A DNA stretch of 64,000 bases. Origin: Paractinoplanes ferrugineus. GTDB taxonomy: Bacteria; Actinomycetota; Actinomycetes; Mycobacteriales; Micromonosporaceae. The DNA lies in the NCBI RefSeq assembly GCF_016862195.1, contig NZ_BOMM01000051.1, positions 1 to 64,000 on the forward strand. The letters run 5' to 3'. Made by a program: the position numbers and the translations under genes. Positions 14,520 through 24,020 of the stretch are shown here, piece after piece (the stretch's first letter is position 1; each line of letters starts with the position of its first letter). The notes beneath the pieces were generated by a model that was not told the DNA's origin, searched no databases, and was given only the letters and a program-made list of their open reading frames with translations.

Positions 14520-16886
14520 TCAGTCCTGCGGAGCCCGGCGGACCGGAGCCCGGTTGTACGGCTGGGTCGGCGGCGGGCCCACCGGACCAGCCGGCGGAAT
14601 CGGCACCGTCACCGGCTTGACCTGGGTGACCTCGACGTCCTTGCCGTGATGGTGGATCACCAGGCGAGCCGAGCCACCGCCGTTGCGCAGCGAGTAGGTC
14701 ACCTCGTCGGCGGTCACGTTCACCCGCAGCCGCAGACCGCGCCAGAGCAGCGAGAACTCCAGGTTGTTGATCCGGCTGGGCAGCCGCGGCGCGAACGTCA
14801 GCTGGCCGTTGAAGTCACGCATGCCGCCCAGACCGGCGACCAGCGAGATCCAGGTGCCGGCCAGCGACGCCACATGCACGCCGTCCCGCGAGTTCTGGTG
14901 CAGGTCGTGCAGGTCCATCAGGGCAGCCTCGCCCAGATAGTCGTGCGCCAGCTCGAGGTGGCCGACCTCGGCCGCCACGACCGCCTGGATGCACGCCGAC
15001 AACGACGAGTCCCGGACGGTGCGCGCGTCGTAGTAGGCGAAGTTGCGCTGCTTCTCCTCCGGGGTGAACGCGTCACCACGGACGTACATCGCCATCACCA
15101 GGTCGGCCTGTTTGACCACCTGCTTGCGGTACAGGTCGAAGTACGGGTAGTTCAGCAGCAGCGGGTAGGCCTCTTCGGGGGTGTTCTCGAAGTCCCACTC
15201 CTGGAGCCGGGTGAAGCCCTCGGACTGCTGGTGGACCTGCAGCTCGCGGTCGTACGGGATGTGCATGGCCGCCGCCGCGTCGCGCCAGGAGGCCATCTCC
15301 TCGTCGTCCACGTTCAGCTGACGCGCCAGGTCGGGGTGCCGCTTGGCCGCCTCGACCGCGCTGAACATGTTCTGCTGCGCCATCAGGTTGGTGTAGATGT
15401 TGTCGTCCACCACGGCCGTGTATTCGTCGGGGCCGGTGACCCCGTCGATGTGGAAGCGGCCGTGCCGGTCGTGGTGGCCCAGCGAGCGCCACAGCCGGGC
15501 GGTCTCGACGAGCAGCTCGAGGCCGACCTCACGCTCGAAGTCGTAGTCGCCGGTGGCCTGCACGTAGCGCCGCACCGCGTCGGCGATGTCCGCGCCGATG
15601 TGGAAACCGGCGGTGCCGGCCGGCCAGTACGCCGAGCATTCCTGCCCGCGGATGGTCCGCCACGGGAACGCGGCGCCCTGCAGGCCGAGCGTCTGAGCGC
15701 GCTCCCGGGCCAGGTCGAGCGTCGAGTGCCGCCAGCGCAGCACGTCGGCCGCCGCGGCCGGCTGGGTGTAGGTGAGGGCCGGCAGCACGAACGTCTCGGC
15801 GTCCCAGAAGGTGTGGCCGTCGTAGCCGGGGCCGGACAGGCCCTTGGAGCCGATCGGCCGCTTCTCGGCGCGCGCACCGGCCTGGAGCGTGTGGAACAGC
15901 CCGAAGCGGACCGCCTGCTGCACCTCGGGGTCGCCCTCGACCTTGACGTCGGAGTGGTCCCAGAAGGCGTCGAGGTATTCCCGCTGGGCCTCGACCAGCC
16001 CCTCCCAGCCGTCCAGCCGGGCGCTGGCCAGGGCCCCGCCGACCTGGTCGCGCAGGGCGGGCAGCGAGCGGCTGCCGGACCATCCGTACGCCGCGATCTT
16101 CACGACTCGCAGCTTCTGGCCGGGGCTGACCTTGGCGGCAACCGTGGTGCGCAGCCAGTCGGGGTGGCCCTCGGTCCGGATCTCATGCTTGCCGGGCGCC
16201 TCGATGAAGTGCTCCATCGCGGCCGCCATCCGCAGGTCACTGGCCTTGGTGCGGTGCACCAGGATGCCACCGGTGCTCTGCTCGAGGACCTCTTCGGCCT
16301 GCAGCGGGTGGTCGAGCACGGCCGCGACCCGCGGGTCCTTGCTCATCGGTGGCAGCTGCTCGTTGGCGACCAGCTCGGACTGCAGGATCAGCCGGGTGGA
16401 GGCGTCGAGCGGCTCCACCTCGTAGAGGAAGGCGACGACGGCGCGCTGGGTGAAGGACACCAGGCGCACGGTGCGGACCCGGATGGCCTGGCCGGACGGG
16501 GAGACCCATTCGACGGTGCGCTCGAGCGTGCCGGCCCGCAGGTCGAGCACGCGCTCGTGGGAGCGGAGCTCGCCGTACCGCACGTCGAACGGCTCGTCGT
16601 CGACCAGCAGCCGCATGAGCTTGGCGTTGGTCACGTTGATCATCGTCTGGCCGGACTCGGGGAAGCCGTAGCCGGCCTCCGCGTACGGCAGCGGACGCAG
16701 CTCGTAGAACGAGTTCAGGTAGGTGCCCGGCAGGCCGTGGGGCTCGCCCTCGTCCAGGTTTCCGCGCATCCCGATGTGCCCGTTGGCCAGTGCGAACACC
16801 GACTCGGACTGGGCCAGCAGGTCCAGGTCGAGCCGCGTCTCCCGAATGTGCCAGGGGTCGACGGGATATGCCCGTTCACGGATCAC
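14520..16886 (-). CDS. Glycoside hydrolase family 65 protein (disaccharide phosphorylase)
   Basis: 788 residues with the GH65 plan: an N-terminal beta-sandwich (1-270), linker, and an (alpha/alpha)6 barrel. The catalytic acid is Glu488 in VTGPDEYTAVVDDNIYTN. The active-site loop GHTFWDAETFVLPAL (358-372) is also conserved. GH65 enzymes use phosphate to split maltose, trehalose, kojibiose or related glucosides to beta-glucose 1-phosphate. The exact substrate is not visible, but the upstream beta-phosphoglucomutase supports a phosphorylase over a hydrolase. The start is GTG 16886 with GAGAGG upstream. The last 40 residues form an unusual Pro-rich tail (PVTVPIPPAGPVGPPP). Cytoplasmic. Confidence 0.93.
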   Translation of the reverse strand: MIRERAYPVDPWHIRETRLDLDLLAQSESVFALANGHIGMRGNLDEGEPHGLPGTYLNSFYELRPLPYAEAGYGFPESGQTMINVTNAKLMRLLVDDEPFDVRYGELRSHERVLDLRAGTLERTVEWVSPSGQAIRVRTVRLVSFTQRAVVAFLYEVEPLDASTRLILQSELVANEQLPPMSKDPRVAAVLDHPLQAEEVLEQSTGGILVHRTKASDLRMAAAMEHFIEAPGKHEIRTEGHPDWLRTTVAAKVSPGQKLRVVKIAAYGWSGSRSLPALRDQVGGALASARLDGWEGLVEAQREYLDAFWDHSDVKVEGDPEVQQAVRFGLFHTLQAGARAEKRPIGSKGLSGPGYDGHTFWDAETFVLPALTYTQPAAAADVLRWRHSTLDLARERAQTLGLQGAAFPWRTIRGQECSAYWPAGTAGFHIGADIADAVRRYVQATGDYDFEREVGLELLVETARLWRSLGHHDRHGRFHIDGVTGPDEYTAVVDDNIYTNLMAQQNMFSAVEAAKRHPDLARQLNVDDEEMASWRDAAAAMHIPYDRELQVHQQSEGFTRLQEWDFENTPEEAYPLLLNYPYFDLYRKQVVKQADLVMAMYVRGDAFTPEEKQRNFAYYDARTVRDSSLSACIQAVVAAEVGHLELAHDYLGEAALMDLHDLHQNSRDGVHVASLAGTWISLVAGLGGMRDFNGQLTFAPRLPSRINNLEFSLLWRGLRLRVNVTADEVTYSLRNGGGSARLVIHHHGKDVEVTQVKPVTVPIPPAGPVGPPPTQPYNRAPVRRAPQD

Positions 16887-16947
16887 GGTGGTGCCTCTCG
16901 CGAATGAGTAAGAGAAAAGTCTTGAAGATATAAGCGCTGATACGTGC

Positions 16948-17688
16948 TCAGCGCGTCAGGAGTTCGGACAGGTCCGTGACAACGATGTCGGCCCCGTGTT
17001 CCAACAAAGCGTCAGCCTGCCCGACGCGATCAACACCGATCACGATCCCGAAGCCGCCCGCCCGACCGGCGGCCACGCCGGCCTGAGCGTCCTCGAACAC
17101 GGCACAGCTCTTCGGGTCGATCCCCAGAAGCTTCGCGCCGTAGAGGAACGTGTCGGGGGCCGGCTTGCCCGGCAGGTTCTGCTCTCGGGCGACCACGCCG
17201 TCCACCCGGGCCTCCAGGAAGTCCGCGATGCCGGCGGCCTCCAGCACGTCCTTGCAGTTGGCACTGGCCGAGACGACCGCCCGGCGCAGTCCGGCCTGCT
17301 GAGCCGCCTTCAGATATTCCACGGAGCCGTCGTAGACCTGAACCTTGCCTTCTTTGATCTTCTGAAGGACGAGGAGGTTCTTCTGGTTGCCGATGCCGTT
17401 CACGGTCGTCTGGTCGGGACCGTCATCCGGCGTCCCCTCGGGCAGGGTGATCCCGCGGGAGGCCAGGAAGGTGCGGACACCATCGGCGCGTGGCCGGCCG
17501 TCGACGTATCGGTGGTAGTCGGCGCCGGAGTCGAACGGCACGAAGTCTTGTCCGTGCTGCGCCGACCACGTCTCGAGGAACGTGTCGAACGTTTGTTTCC
17601 ACGCAGCATTGTGCACAAGGGCGGTCTGCGTGAGAACACCGTCAAGATCAAATAGGCATGCCGTCACATGCGAAGGTAGTCCGAGCAC
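16948..17688 (-). CDS. pgmB: Beta-phosphoglucomutase-like HAD hydrolase
   Basis: 246 residues. The HAD motif I CLFDLDGVLTQTA gives nucleophile Asp14 and acid/base Asp16. The cap domain follows. Motif II is VVSASANCKDVLEAAG, motif III lies at LPGKPAPDTFLYGAKLLG, and motif IV is VFEDAQAGVAAGRAGG. It should convert beta-glucose 1-phosphate to glucose 6-phosphate, feeding glycolysis from the GH65 enzyme, whose gene starts 61 bp downstream. The GTG start is placed 6 nt after TACATT (17695-17700 on the minus strand), which suggests a leaderless transcript. The longer N-terminus is normal for the actinobacterial two-gene module. Confidence 0.9.
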   Translation of the reverse strand: MLGLPSHVTACLFDLDGVLTQTALVHNAAWKQTFDTFLETWSAQHGQDFVPFDSGADYHRYVDGRPRADGVRTFLASRGITLPEGTPDDGPDQTTVNGIGNQKNLLVLQKIKEGKVQVYDGSVEYLKAAQQAGLRRAVVSASANCKDVLEAAGIADFLEARVDGVVAREQNLPGKPAPDTFLYGAKLLGIDPKSCAVFEDAQAGVAAGRAGGFGIVIGVDRVGQADALLEHGADIVVTDLSELLTR

Positions 17689-17771
17689 GCGCCCAATGTA
17701 GTCGCATGGCGCGCACGGTGAGCCCCGAAGGGCACCTTCACATTTTTCCGGCGCTTTACGAGTTGTTCAAA

Positions 17772-18278
17772 TCAGTGTTTCGGCAGCACAATGCGCATCC
17801 CGATCGTGGTACCGATCGGGCCGGTGGCCACCGTGACCTCGTCGCACAGCTGGTAGGCGAGCCAGATGCCCCGCCCACCCACCTCGAACGCCTCCGGAAC
17901 CTCGGGCGGACGCAGGAACCTCGCGGGTATCCCGGGCCCCGAATCGCTCACCGAGCACCACGCCGAGTCGTCGGCCAGCCAGAGCAGCACCCGCCCCCGG
18001 CCACCGGCGTGCAGCACGACGTTGGTGATCACCTCGTTGACCGCGAGCACGAAGCCGTGGAGCCGGTCCCCGACCAGCCCGACGTCGACCAACCGGCCGG
18101 ACACCTCGTGCCGGAGCACCGCGATCTCCTCCCGCCCGAAGGGGCGATCGAGCAGTCGCGAGGCGTCGACGGCGGGTGACGAGCCGGCAGCTGACGAGAC
18201 GCCAGCTGACGAGATGGCGGCGCCGAACGGCTCCGCTCCCGGAGCTGTTCGCAAGCTTGGACGCAATCTCTCCTCCAC
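17772..18278 (-). CDS. RsbW-like anti-sigma regulatory ATPase (HATPase_c_2)
   Basis: A GHKL-type ATP-binding domain of serine-kinase anti-sigma proteins. The N-box is AVNEVITNVVLHAGG, the G1 box is VSDSGPGIPARF, and the G2 box is GGRGIWLAYQLCDEV. Such proteins phosphorylate anti-anti-sigma partners or bind sigma factors. No STAS-domain partner is encoded nearby, so it is an orphan. The start is uncertain: GTG 18278 is used here, but ATG 18320 and a TTG just after GGAGGAG are possible. The first 40 residues are low complexity. The gene follows the sugar ATPase on the same strand and may be read from the same transcript. Confidence 0.82.
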   Translation of the reverse strand: MEERLRPSLRTAPGAEPFGAAISSAGVSSAAGSSPAVDASRLLDRPFGREEIAVLRHEVSGRLVDVGLVGDRLHGFVLAVNEVITNVVLHAGGRGRVLLWLADDSAWCSVSDSGPGIPARFLRPPEVPEAFEVGGRGIWLAYQLCDEVTVATGPIGTTIGMRIVLPKH

Positions 18279-18331
18279 CGTGGTGCAGCCTAATCGCTTT
18301 TGCCCACAGATGGCACCCATGCAGTCCGCCG

Positions 18332-19624
18332 TCAGCGCCAGCCGACGTCGATGCGAGCACCGCTCTCGTCGAAGAAGTGCAGCATGTCCATCCGGACCGC
18401 CACGGCGAGCGGGTGCCCCGGCGAGACCGCCGGGTAGGGCGCCAGGCGCACCGCCAGCTCGGCCGGTCGGCGATGGTGCCGGCCCGGGTCGAGCACGCTC
18501 TTCTCCTCGCGGGACTGCACGACTGTCGAGGCGGCGCTCCGGCCGGTCAGCTTCTGCAGGGTGCTGCCGAAGCGCCGCAGCGCCCCGTTGGCCTGCTCCT
18601 GCTCACGTTTGCCGGAGCCCATCTCGTCGACCACGATCGCGGTCGCCCCGATGTCGAGGAAGGCCAGCGACTCGTGCCCGTGGTGCTCGAGGTAGCGGAT
18701 GCGGCCGCGTAGAACGTCACCCTGGGCCTCGGGGGCGACCGGGGTGAGCGCCTCGGCCCGCATGCCGACCACGATCTGCTCGCCGTGGTAGTGCGCCACG
18801 GCCCGCGCCCGGATGTCGGTCCAGGGCAGGTAGAGCGCCTGCTCACCGAAGTTGAGCGCCACGTACTGGTCGAGGTGGACGTAGACCTGCGCCTCGAGCA
18901 GGTTCATCCGGGGCGAACCGAGGAAGGCGGCGACGTACAGGGTGGCGGGCCGCCCGTAGACCTCGGTCGGAGTGCCGACGTCCTGCAGGACGCCCTTCCG
19001 CATGATCGCCACGCGGTCGGCCATGGTCAGGGCCTCCGCCTGATCGTGCGTCACATACATGGTCGTGACGCCGAGCTCACGGGTCAGGCCGGTGATCTCG
19101 GCCCGCAGCTCGGCGCGCAGGCCGCTGTCGAGGTTGGACAGCGGCTCGTCCATCAGGAAAAGGCCGGGGCGACGGACGATGGCCCGGCCCATCGCGACCC
19201 GCTGGCGCTGGCCGCCGGAGAGCTGGCTGGGCTTGCGAGCGAGCACGTCACCGATGCCGAGGGCGCTGGCCACGTCGCCGACGCGTTCGAGTCGGTCGCC
19301 CGGCTCGATGCCGGACAGCCGGAGCGGGAAGCCGATGTTGTCGCCGACCGTCATGTGGGGATACAGCGCGAAATCCTGGAAGACCATGGCGATGCTGCGA
19401 TCCCGCGGCGCCAACTCGAGCACCGGGTCACCATTGAGGAGAATGTCCCCTTCGGACGGATCCTCCAGTCCTGCGATCATTCGCAGGATGGTGGATTTAC
19501 CGCATCCGGATGGCCCGAGCAGCACGAGGAACTCGCCGTCCTTGACGTCGAGACTCACGTGATCGACGGCAACCGTGCCGTCGGGCCAAACCTTGGTGAC
19601 GTCCTTGAGCAAGACGGTGGACAC
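18332..19624 (-). CDS. MsmK/UgpC-type sugar ABC transporter ATPase
   Basis: About 430 residues. Walker A is GPSGCGKST (37-45), the signature LSGGQ (135-139), and Walker B FLMDEP (156-161), with the D-loop LSNLD. The C-terminal MOBE/OB part (NLLEAQVYV, VVGMRAEALTPV) is typical of ATPases that serve several carbohydrate importers. An insertion of about 60 residues (ANGALRRFGSTLQKLTGR through RHHRRPAEL) makes it longer than the usual 360-380. GTG 19624 is chosen, with AGGAGT 7 nt before it. No permease or binding-protein genes lie beside it, so it is an orphan and probably shared among importers. Confidence 0.92.
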   Translation of the reverse strand: MSTVLLKDVTKVWPDGTVAVDHVSLDVKDGEFLVLLGPSGCGKSTILRMIAGLEDPSEGDILLNGDPVLELAPRDRSIAMVFQDFALYPHMTVGDNIGFPLRLSGIEPGDRLERVGDVASALGIGDVLARKPSQLSGGQRQRVAMGRAIVRRPGLFLMDEPLSNLDSGLRAELRAEITGLTRELGVTTMYVTHDQAEALTMADRVAIMRKGVLQDVGTPTEVYGRPATLYVAAFLGSPRMNLLEAQVYVHLDQYVALNFGEQALYLPWTDIRARAVAHYHGEQIVVGMRAEALTPVAPEAQGDVLRGRIRYLEHHGHESLAFLDIGATAIVVDEMGSGKREQEQANGALRRFGSTLQKLTGRSAASTVVQSREEKSVLDPGRHHRRPAELAVRLAPYPAVSPGHPLAVAVRMDMLHFFDESGARIDVGWR

Positions 19625-19770
19625 CGTGATAACTCCTGCCGGGAAAGTTTGCAATGATCCCGGTCCCACGACGCCCGGCGATCTAGCTCACTCTGACGAG
19701 GAGTATCTATATGGCGCCATCGGGTGAACGTGCCATTTGCTCACGGTAGTGGACTGATTACAAGGTTTCT

Positions 19771-21921
19771 TCACTCACTGCGAAATACCCGGCGAACCAC
19801 GCGTTCCGCCGCCCCGCCGTCGTCGAGATAGCAGAACCGGGCCCGGAAGGCGGCGCGCTGGTCATCGGCATAATCCCGGCCCCGCAAGATCTCCAGCAGC
19901 TGAGCGAAGTCGGTCGCCATCGGCCCCGGCGACAGGTCGGCGAGGTCGAAATAGACGCCGCGGACCTCTCGGTAGACGATCCAGTCGGGCGCGTAGAGCA
20001 CCACGGGCCGATCAAGGACCGCGTAATCAAACATCGCGGACGAATAATCTGTGATCAGTACATCGGCTGCCAGATAGAGATCTTCAACCACGGGATAGCT
20101 GGAAACATCAGTAATCGGGTGCTTCCCGGCTGCCACCGGCACGCGCGGGGCCGCCGGCACGTGCAGGTAGTGCGCCCGCACCAACAGCGTCGTGTCCGGG
20201 CCGAGCTCGGCGGAGAGCTGCTCCACATCGAGCACCTCGGTGTCCTTCGGAAGCCACTCGCGGTGCGTCGGCATGTAGAGCACCACCCGCTGCCCGGCCG
20301 GGACGCCCAGCTTCGCCCGCGCCGCGGCCGCGTCCGCCTCGGTCGCGGTCGCCAGCCGGTCGTTACGCGGGTAGCCGACCTCGAGGTTCTCGTAACCGCA
20401 CGGGTAGGCCCGCTCCCAGGCGACCGTCGAGTGCGCGTTGGCGCTGACGCTGAAGTCCCAGCGGTCGGCCCGGCGCATCCGGGCCACGAAGTCCGCGTCG
20501 GTGGCCGCGCCCGGGTAATCGATCTGGTCGAGCCCCATCGTCTTCAGCGGCGTGCCGTGGTGGGTCATCACGTGCGTGGTGCCGCGCCGCTTGACCATCC
20601 AGTTCGGCCAGTTCACGTTGTTCACCAGGTAACGGGCCCGGGCCAGCGCGCGGAAGTAGGCCCAGGACCCGGCCTCCACGAAGTCGGTGCCGGCCGGCAC
20701 CGAGCCCTTGCGCGCCTTACCGACCACCCAGACCGGCCGGATCTCCGGGACCAGCTCGGCCGCCTTCGCCGCGATCGCCGCCGGGTTGCAGGCCACCCCG
20801 CGATACCAGTACGCGCCGTACAGCGCGAGCGACTGGTCGACCGGAAGCCGCAGCTGGACGCGGTAGTAGAGGTGGTGAGCGAACCGCCGGAGCCGGTCGA
20901 CCACCTTGCCCCGGAACCGGCGCAGCTTGGCCCGGTTGCGCCGGCCCTTGCGGATCGCCTGGTCGGCCAGGACGAACCGGCGGTAGGCGCCGCGGGCCAC
21001 CAGCCGGTAACGCAGCGCCTCGCCACGACCCGGCGACGGGAAACCGGCTGGTGGCAGGTGGCGGTGGTACATCTCGGTGACCTGGGCGAAGAACCGCCGG
21101 CGGGACTCCTTCGGCAGCCGGTTGTCGTTGCGCAACACCCGCACGAGGTGCCACAACATCCGGCGGAACAGCAGGCCACGCACCTCGTCGCCGGGGTCGG
21201 CGTACTTCGCGGACAGGGCCAGCGCGGTCTCCCAGTGCTCGAAGACCTCGAAGTGCCGGTCCCCGACCGTACGGGTGATCGCCCCGGTGCGCCGCTGCCG
21301 GTAATGCACGCAGGTGCGGGACAGGGTGCTGATCCGGGGAGCGGCCACCAGCAGCGGGAAGGTGAACGAGACGTCCTCGTACCAGCCGGTCGAGAAGCCG
21401 AGGCCGAGCCGGCTGAGCAGCTCTCGCCGGATCACCCGGTTCCACGCCACGTGCAGCACGTCGAGCGCCTTCGGCCACTCCTGCAGGGAGAACACCGGGG
21501 GCGCGCCGGCCAGCACCTTCTCGGCCGAGCCCGGTTGCACCGCACCGTGCCAGTGCACCCGGTCCCAGCCGACGACGAGCAGGTCGCAGTCGGTGGCGCG
21601 GAGCCGGGCGGCGACCGCCCCGAGCGAACCGGCGGCGAGCCAGTCGTCGCTGTCGAGGAACCACACGTATTCGCCGGTCGCGTGCTCGAGACCGAGATTA
21701 CGGGCCATGCCGAGGCCGACGTTGGTCGGCGACGTGACCACCCGCACCCGCGGGTCACGGGCGGCGTAGTCGGCCAGGATCTGACCGCTGTGGTCGGGCG
21801 AGCAGTCGTCGACCGCCACGATCTCGAAGTCGGTGAACGACTGGCTGAGCAGCGAGTCGAGGCATTGCCGTAGATAACCCTGCACCCGGTAGACGGGCAG
21901 GACGATGCTGAGCAGGGTCAC
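19771..21921 (-). CDS. Bifunctional GT2 glycosyltransferase / CDP-glycerol glycerophosphotransferase (TagF-like)
   Basis: 716 residues. The N-terminal third is a GT2 fold (SIVLPVYRVQGYLRQCLDSL, then VAVDDCSPDHSG with Asp38/Asp39, and the DxD-like FLDSDDW). The C-terminal half is a TagB/TagF domain, with HGTPLK in THHGTPLKTMGL and ITDYSSAMFDYAVLDRPVVL. A predicted amphipathic, Arg-rich stretch (330-360) separates them and could touch the membrane. It should polymerise or modify a teichoic-type glycerol phosphate polymer. It overlaps the upstream CDP-alcohol transferase gene by 4 bp, so they form an operon. Exact donor and acceptor unknown. Confidence 0.9.
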   Translation of the reverse strand: MTLLSIVLPVYRVQGYLRQCLDSLLSQSFTDFEIVAVDDCSPDHSGQILADYAARDPRVRVVTSPTNVGLGMARNLGLEHATGEYVWFLDSDDWLAAGSLGAVAARLRATDCDLLVVGWDRVHWHGAVQPGSAEKVLAGAPPVFSLQEWPKALDVLHVAWNRVIRRELLSRLGLGFSTGWYEDVSFTFPLLVAAPRISTLSRTCVHYRQRRTGAITRTVGDRHFEVFEHWETALALSAKYADPGDEVRGLLFRRMLWHLVRVLRNDNRLPKESRRRFFAQVTEMYHRHLPPAGFPSPGRGEALRYRLVARGAYRRFVLADQAIRKGRRNRAKLRRFRGKVVDRLRRFAHHLYYRVQLRLPVDQSLALYGAYWYRGVACNPAAIAAKAAELVPEIRPVWVVGKARKGSVPAGTDFVEAGSWAYFRALARARYLVNNVNWPNWMVKRRGTTHVMTHHGTPLKTMGLDQIDYPGAATDADFVARMRRADRWDFSVSANAHSTVAWERAYPCGYENLEVGYPRNDRLATATEADAAAARAKLGVPAGQRVVLYMPTHREWLPKDTEVLDVEQLSAELGPDTTLLVRAHYLHVPAAPRVPVAAGKHPITDVSSYPVVEDLYLAADVLITDYSSAMFDYAVLDRPVVLYAPDWIVYREVRGVYFDLADLSPGPMATDFAQLLEILRGRDYADDQRAAFRARFCYLDDGGAAERVVRRVFRSE

Positions 21922-23876
21922 GTGCGGTTGCCACCCCTCCAGTCGACAACGGCGTTGATCAGGAACAGGCCGCCGACCACGACCGCCAGCAGCACCTCGG
22001 CAAGCGTGGCCCGGCCGAGCAGGGTCAGCACGGTGAGCACCACCACTCGGACATCCCAGCCGAGCGCCGAGTCGAGCCGCCGGCCGGCCGGGGCGCTCTT
22101 CTCCATCCGGGCGACCGCGTCGTAGTGCCGCATGGCCAGCGCCAACAGCAGCAGGAACACCACCGGCGTGGGCACGCTGCCGATCAGCCCGGCCGCCACC
22201 ACCAGAAGGTATTCCCCGGCCCGCAGGAACGCCGGTACCAGCCAGTCGAGCGGTCCGCGATGTCCGTTGCCGGCCGGCAGTCCGGCCGCCAGCACCAGCA
22301 CGGCGGTCACGATCAGCTCGAGCCGGGCCGGCGGTTCGGCCCAGCCGGCAAGCAGCGCCACGGTCAGGGCGAGCGAGGCCACGGCGCCGAGTGCGGCGAA
22401 GGCCAGCGGCATCGGCCCGCCGAGCTTGGCGAGCACCTTGCGGACCAGGACTCCGTCATCGCGGCTGGCCGCTTTGTCGCGCTTGTCGAGAACGCTCACC
22501 CGCATCGAGAGCGAGCGCAACGAACGGAGAGCGAGGGTGTACGCGAAAGCCAGCAGCCCCCAGGCGACGACCGCGGCCAATGCCGTACGCCCGGTGGTGA
22601 ACGCCGCGACGACCGCGATGAGCGCCCACCGCTCGCCGATCGGGAAGACCACGATCCGTTTCAACCAGTACGCCACCGAACCGGTGTCACCCTGCACCCT
22701 CGTCGAGGCCGCGCTCAGCCGGGCACCGACACCCTTCGCCGCCGCCGCGACCGGCCGGGCCGCGGCCTCGTCGTGCAGCTGGCCGTACCACGCGTCGGTC
22801 ATGTGCCGGACGGTCTGGAGCAGGATCGCGGTGATCGCGAGCGGCCACGCGTAGGGCAGGCCGATCCGCTCGGCACCGGCCGCCAGACCGGCGTACGCCG
22901 CGTATTCCTTGCCCCGGTCGGCCATCGTGTCGAGCCAGCCGCCGAACGCGCCGAACGTGCGGGTGTACCGGGCCAGTTGCCCGTCCACGCAGTCGAGCAC
23001 GAACCCCAGGTAGAGCAGGAGGCCGCCGGCGATCATCGCGGGCCGCGACGCCTGCCAGAAGGCGAGCCCGGCCAGGACCGCCAGCAGCACCGAGAGCCAG
23101 GTGACGCCGGTCGGGGTGAGCCGGGCCCGCGCGGCCGCCCGGGTCACGATCGGCGACCAGGTGCTCACCGCGTACGTCGTGAAGAAGTCGTCCTTCTCCT
23201 TGACCGCGAGCCGCAGGCGAGCCTTGTCCTCGTCGACCGCGGCGACCGCGGCCCGCGCCCGGGCCAGCTCCGGCTCGGTGTGCACCTGCTCGGCGTGCAG
23301 CAGCCGCACCGGGGTGGCGATCGGCACCACGCCCTCCTCGACCAGGGCCGGCAGAAGATCTTCCCGGTCGGCCACCTTGTCGAGGGCCGGCAGGTCGGCG
23401 GCCGCGACCCGGATCGCACCGGCGAAGCGGGCGGTGCCGTCACCCTCCGCAGCCGCGGTCACCTGACCGCGGTCGGCCCGCAGGTCGCCGGACGGATCGG
23501 CGACTATCAACGCGGTGGTGCGGCCGGACGGCTCGGTGGCGAGCATCCAGAGCAGGCTCGGATGGGCCACCAGATTGTCGGCGCAGATCAGCACCGGCTC
23601 GTTCGCGTCGTGCGCCCGCCGGGCGAGCTCCCGCAGCCGGGCCGGGTCGCTCCCGAGCCGCTCGACCTCGACCGCACCCGCCGCATGCAGGGCAGCCGCA
23701 AGATCGCTCGCGAGCTGGGTGGCGTCCGCGGGAGCCAGGGCAGTACCGCCGCCGGCGGTCAGGACGGCCAGCGTCACCGCTGCCTCCAAATCGATGAGGG
23801 CCGCACGCGGCCCGGAAACGGCACTCAGGTTAACAGCGAGTCGCACTCGGGTACGGGTCACCCTTACGGGAATCAA
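21918..23876 (-). CDS. CDP-alcohol phosphotransferase with N-terminal nucleotidyltransferase-like region
   Basis: 652 residues. The full CDP-alcohol phosphotransferase signature D-x2-DG-x2-AR-x8-G-x3-D-x3-D is present: Asp295, Asp298, Gly299, Ala302, Arg303, Gly312, Asp316, Asp320. It is set in membrane helices from about residue 255 on. The first 230 residues are soluble and resemble a sugar-nucleotidyltransferase fold without a clear GxGTR motif, so that part may be inactive. The C-terminal 170 residues add more membrane helices (a DUF5941-like extension). The start is TTG 23876, after GGGGAGAAG; other starts are possible. It is coupled to the TagF-like gene, suggesting a polyol-phosphate lipid or polymer primer. 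Confidence 0.85.
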   Translation of the reverse strand: MIPVRVTRTRVRLAVNLSAVSGPRAALIDLEAAVTLAVLTAGGGTALAPADATQLASDLAAALHAAGAVEVERLGSDPARLRELARRAHDANEPVLICADNLVAHPSLLWMLATEPSGRTTALIVADPSGDLRADRGQVTAAAEGDGTARFAGAIRVAAADLPALDKVADREDLLPALVEEGVVPIATPVRLLHAEQVHTEPELARARAAVAAVDEDKARLRLAVKEKDDFFTTYAVSTWSPIVTRAAARARLTPTGVTWLSVLLAVLAGLAFWQASRPAMIAGGLLLYLGFVLDCVDGQLARYTRTFGAFGGWLDTMADRGKEYAAYAGLAAGAERIGLPYAWPLAITAILLQTVRHMTDAWYGQLHDEAAARPVAAAAKGVGARLSAASTRVQGDTGSVAYWLKRIVVFPIGERWALIAVVAAFTTGRTALAAVVAWGLLAFAYTLALRSLRSLSMRVSVLDKRDKAASRDDGVLVRKVLAKLGGPMPLAFAALGAVASLALTVALLAGWAEPPARLELIVTAVLVLAAGLPAGNGHRGPLDWLVPAFLRAGEYLLVVAAGLIGSVPTPVVFLLLLALAMRHYDAVARMEKSAPAGRRLDSALGWDVRVVVLTVLTLLGRATLAEVLLAVVVGGLFLINAVVDWRGGNRT

Positions 23877-24020
23877 ACACTGCTTCTCCCCCTGCGGACC
23901 GAGGGAAGGCGATCCCGCCGCACCTACCGTCGATGTTGGTTGAGGTGACCGCCAGTAGCTCTGCTACCAGGGTGGTTTCGCCGCACCGCAACCGAAAATT
24001 AGTGAAGGAGTGGTTCGACC

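Noticed and set aside
14646..16907. Open frame of 753 codons on the plus strand
   Set aside because: It lies fully opposite the GH65 gene, has no recognisable domain and results from high third-position GC.
22125..23948. Open frame of 607 codons on the plus strand
   Set aside because: Antisense to the CDP-alcohol transferase; composition is Arg/Gly/Gln-rich shadow.
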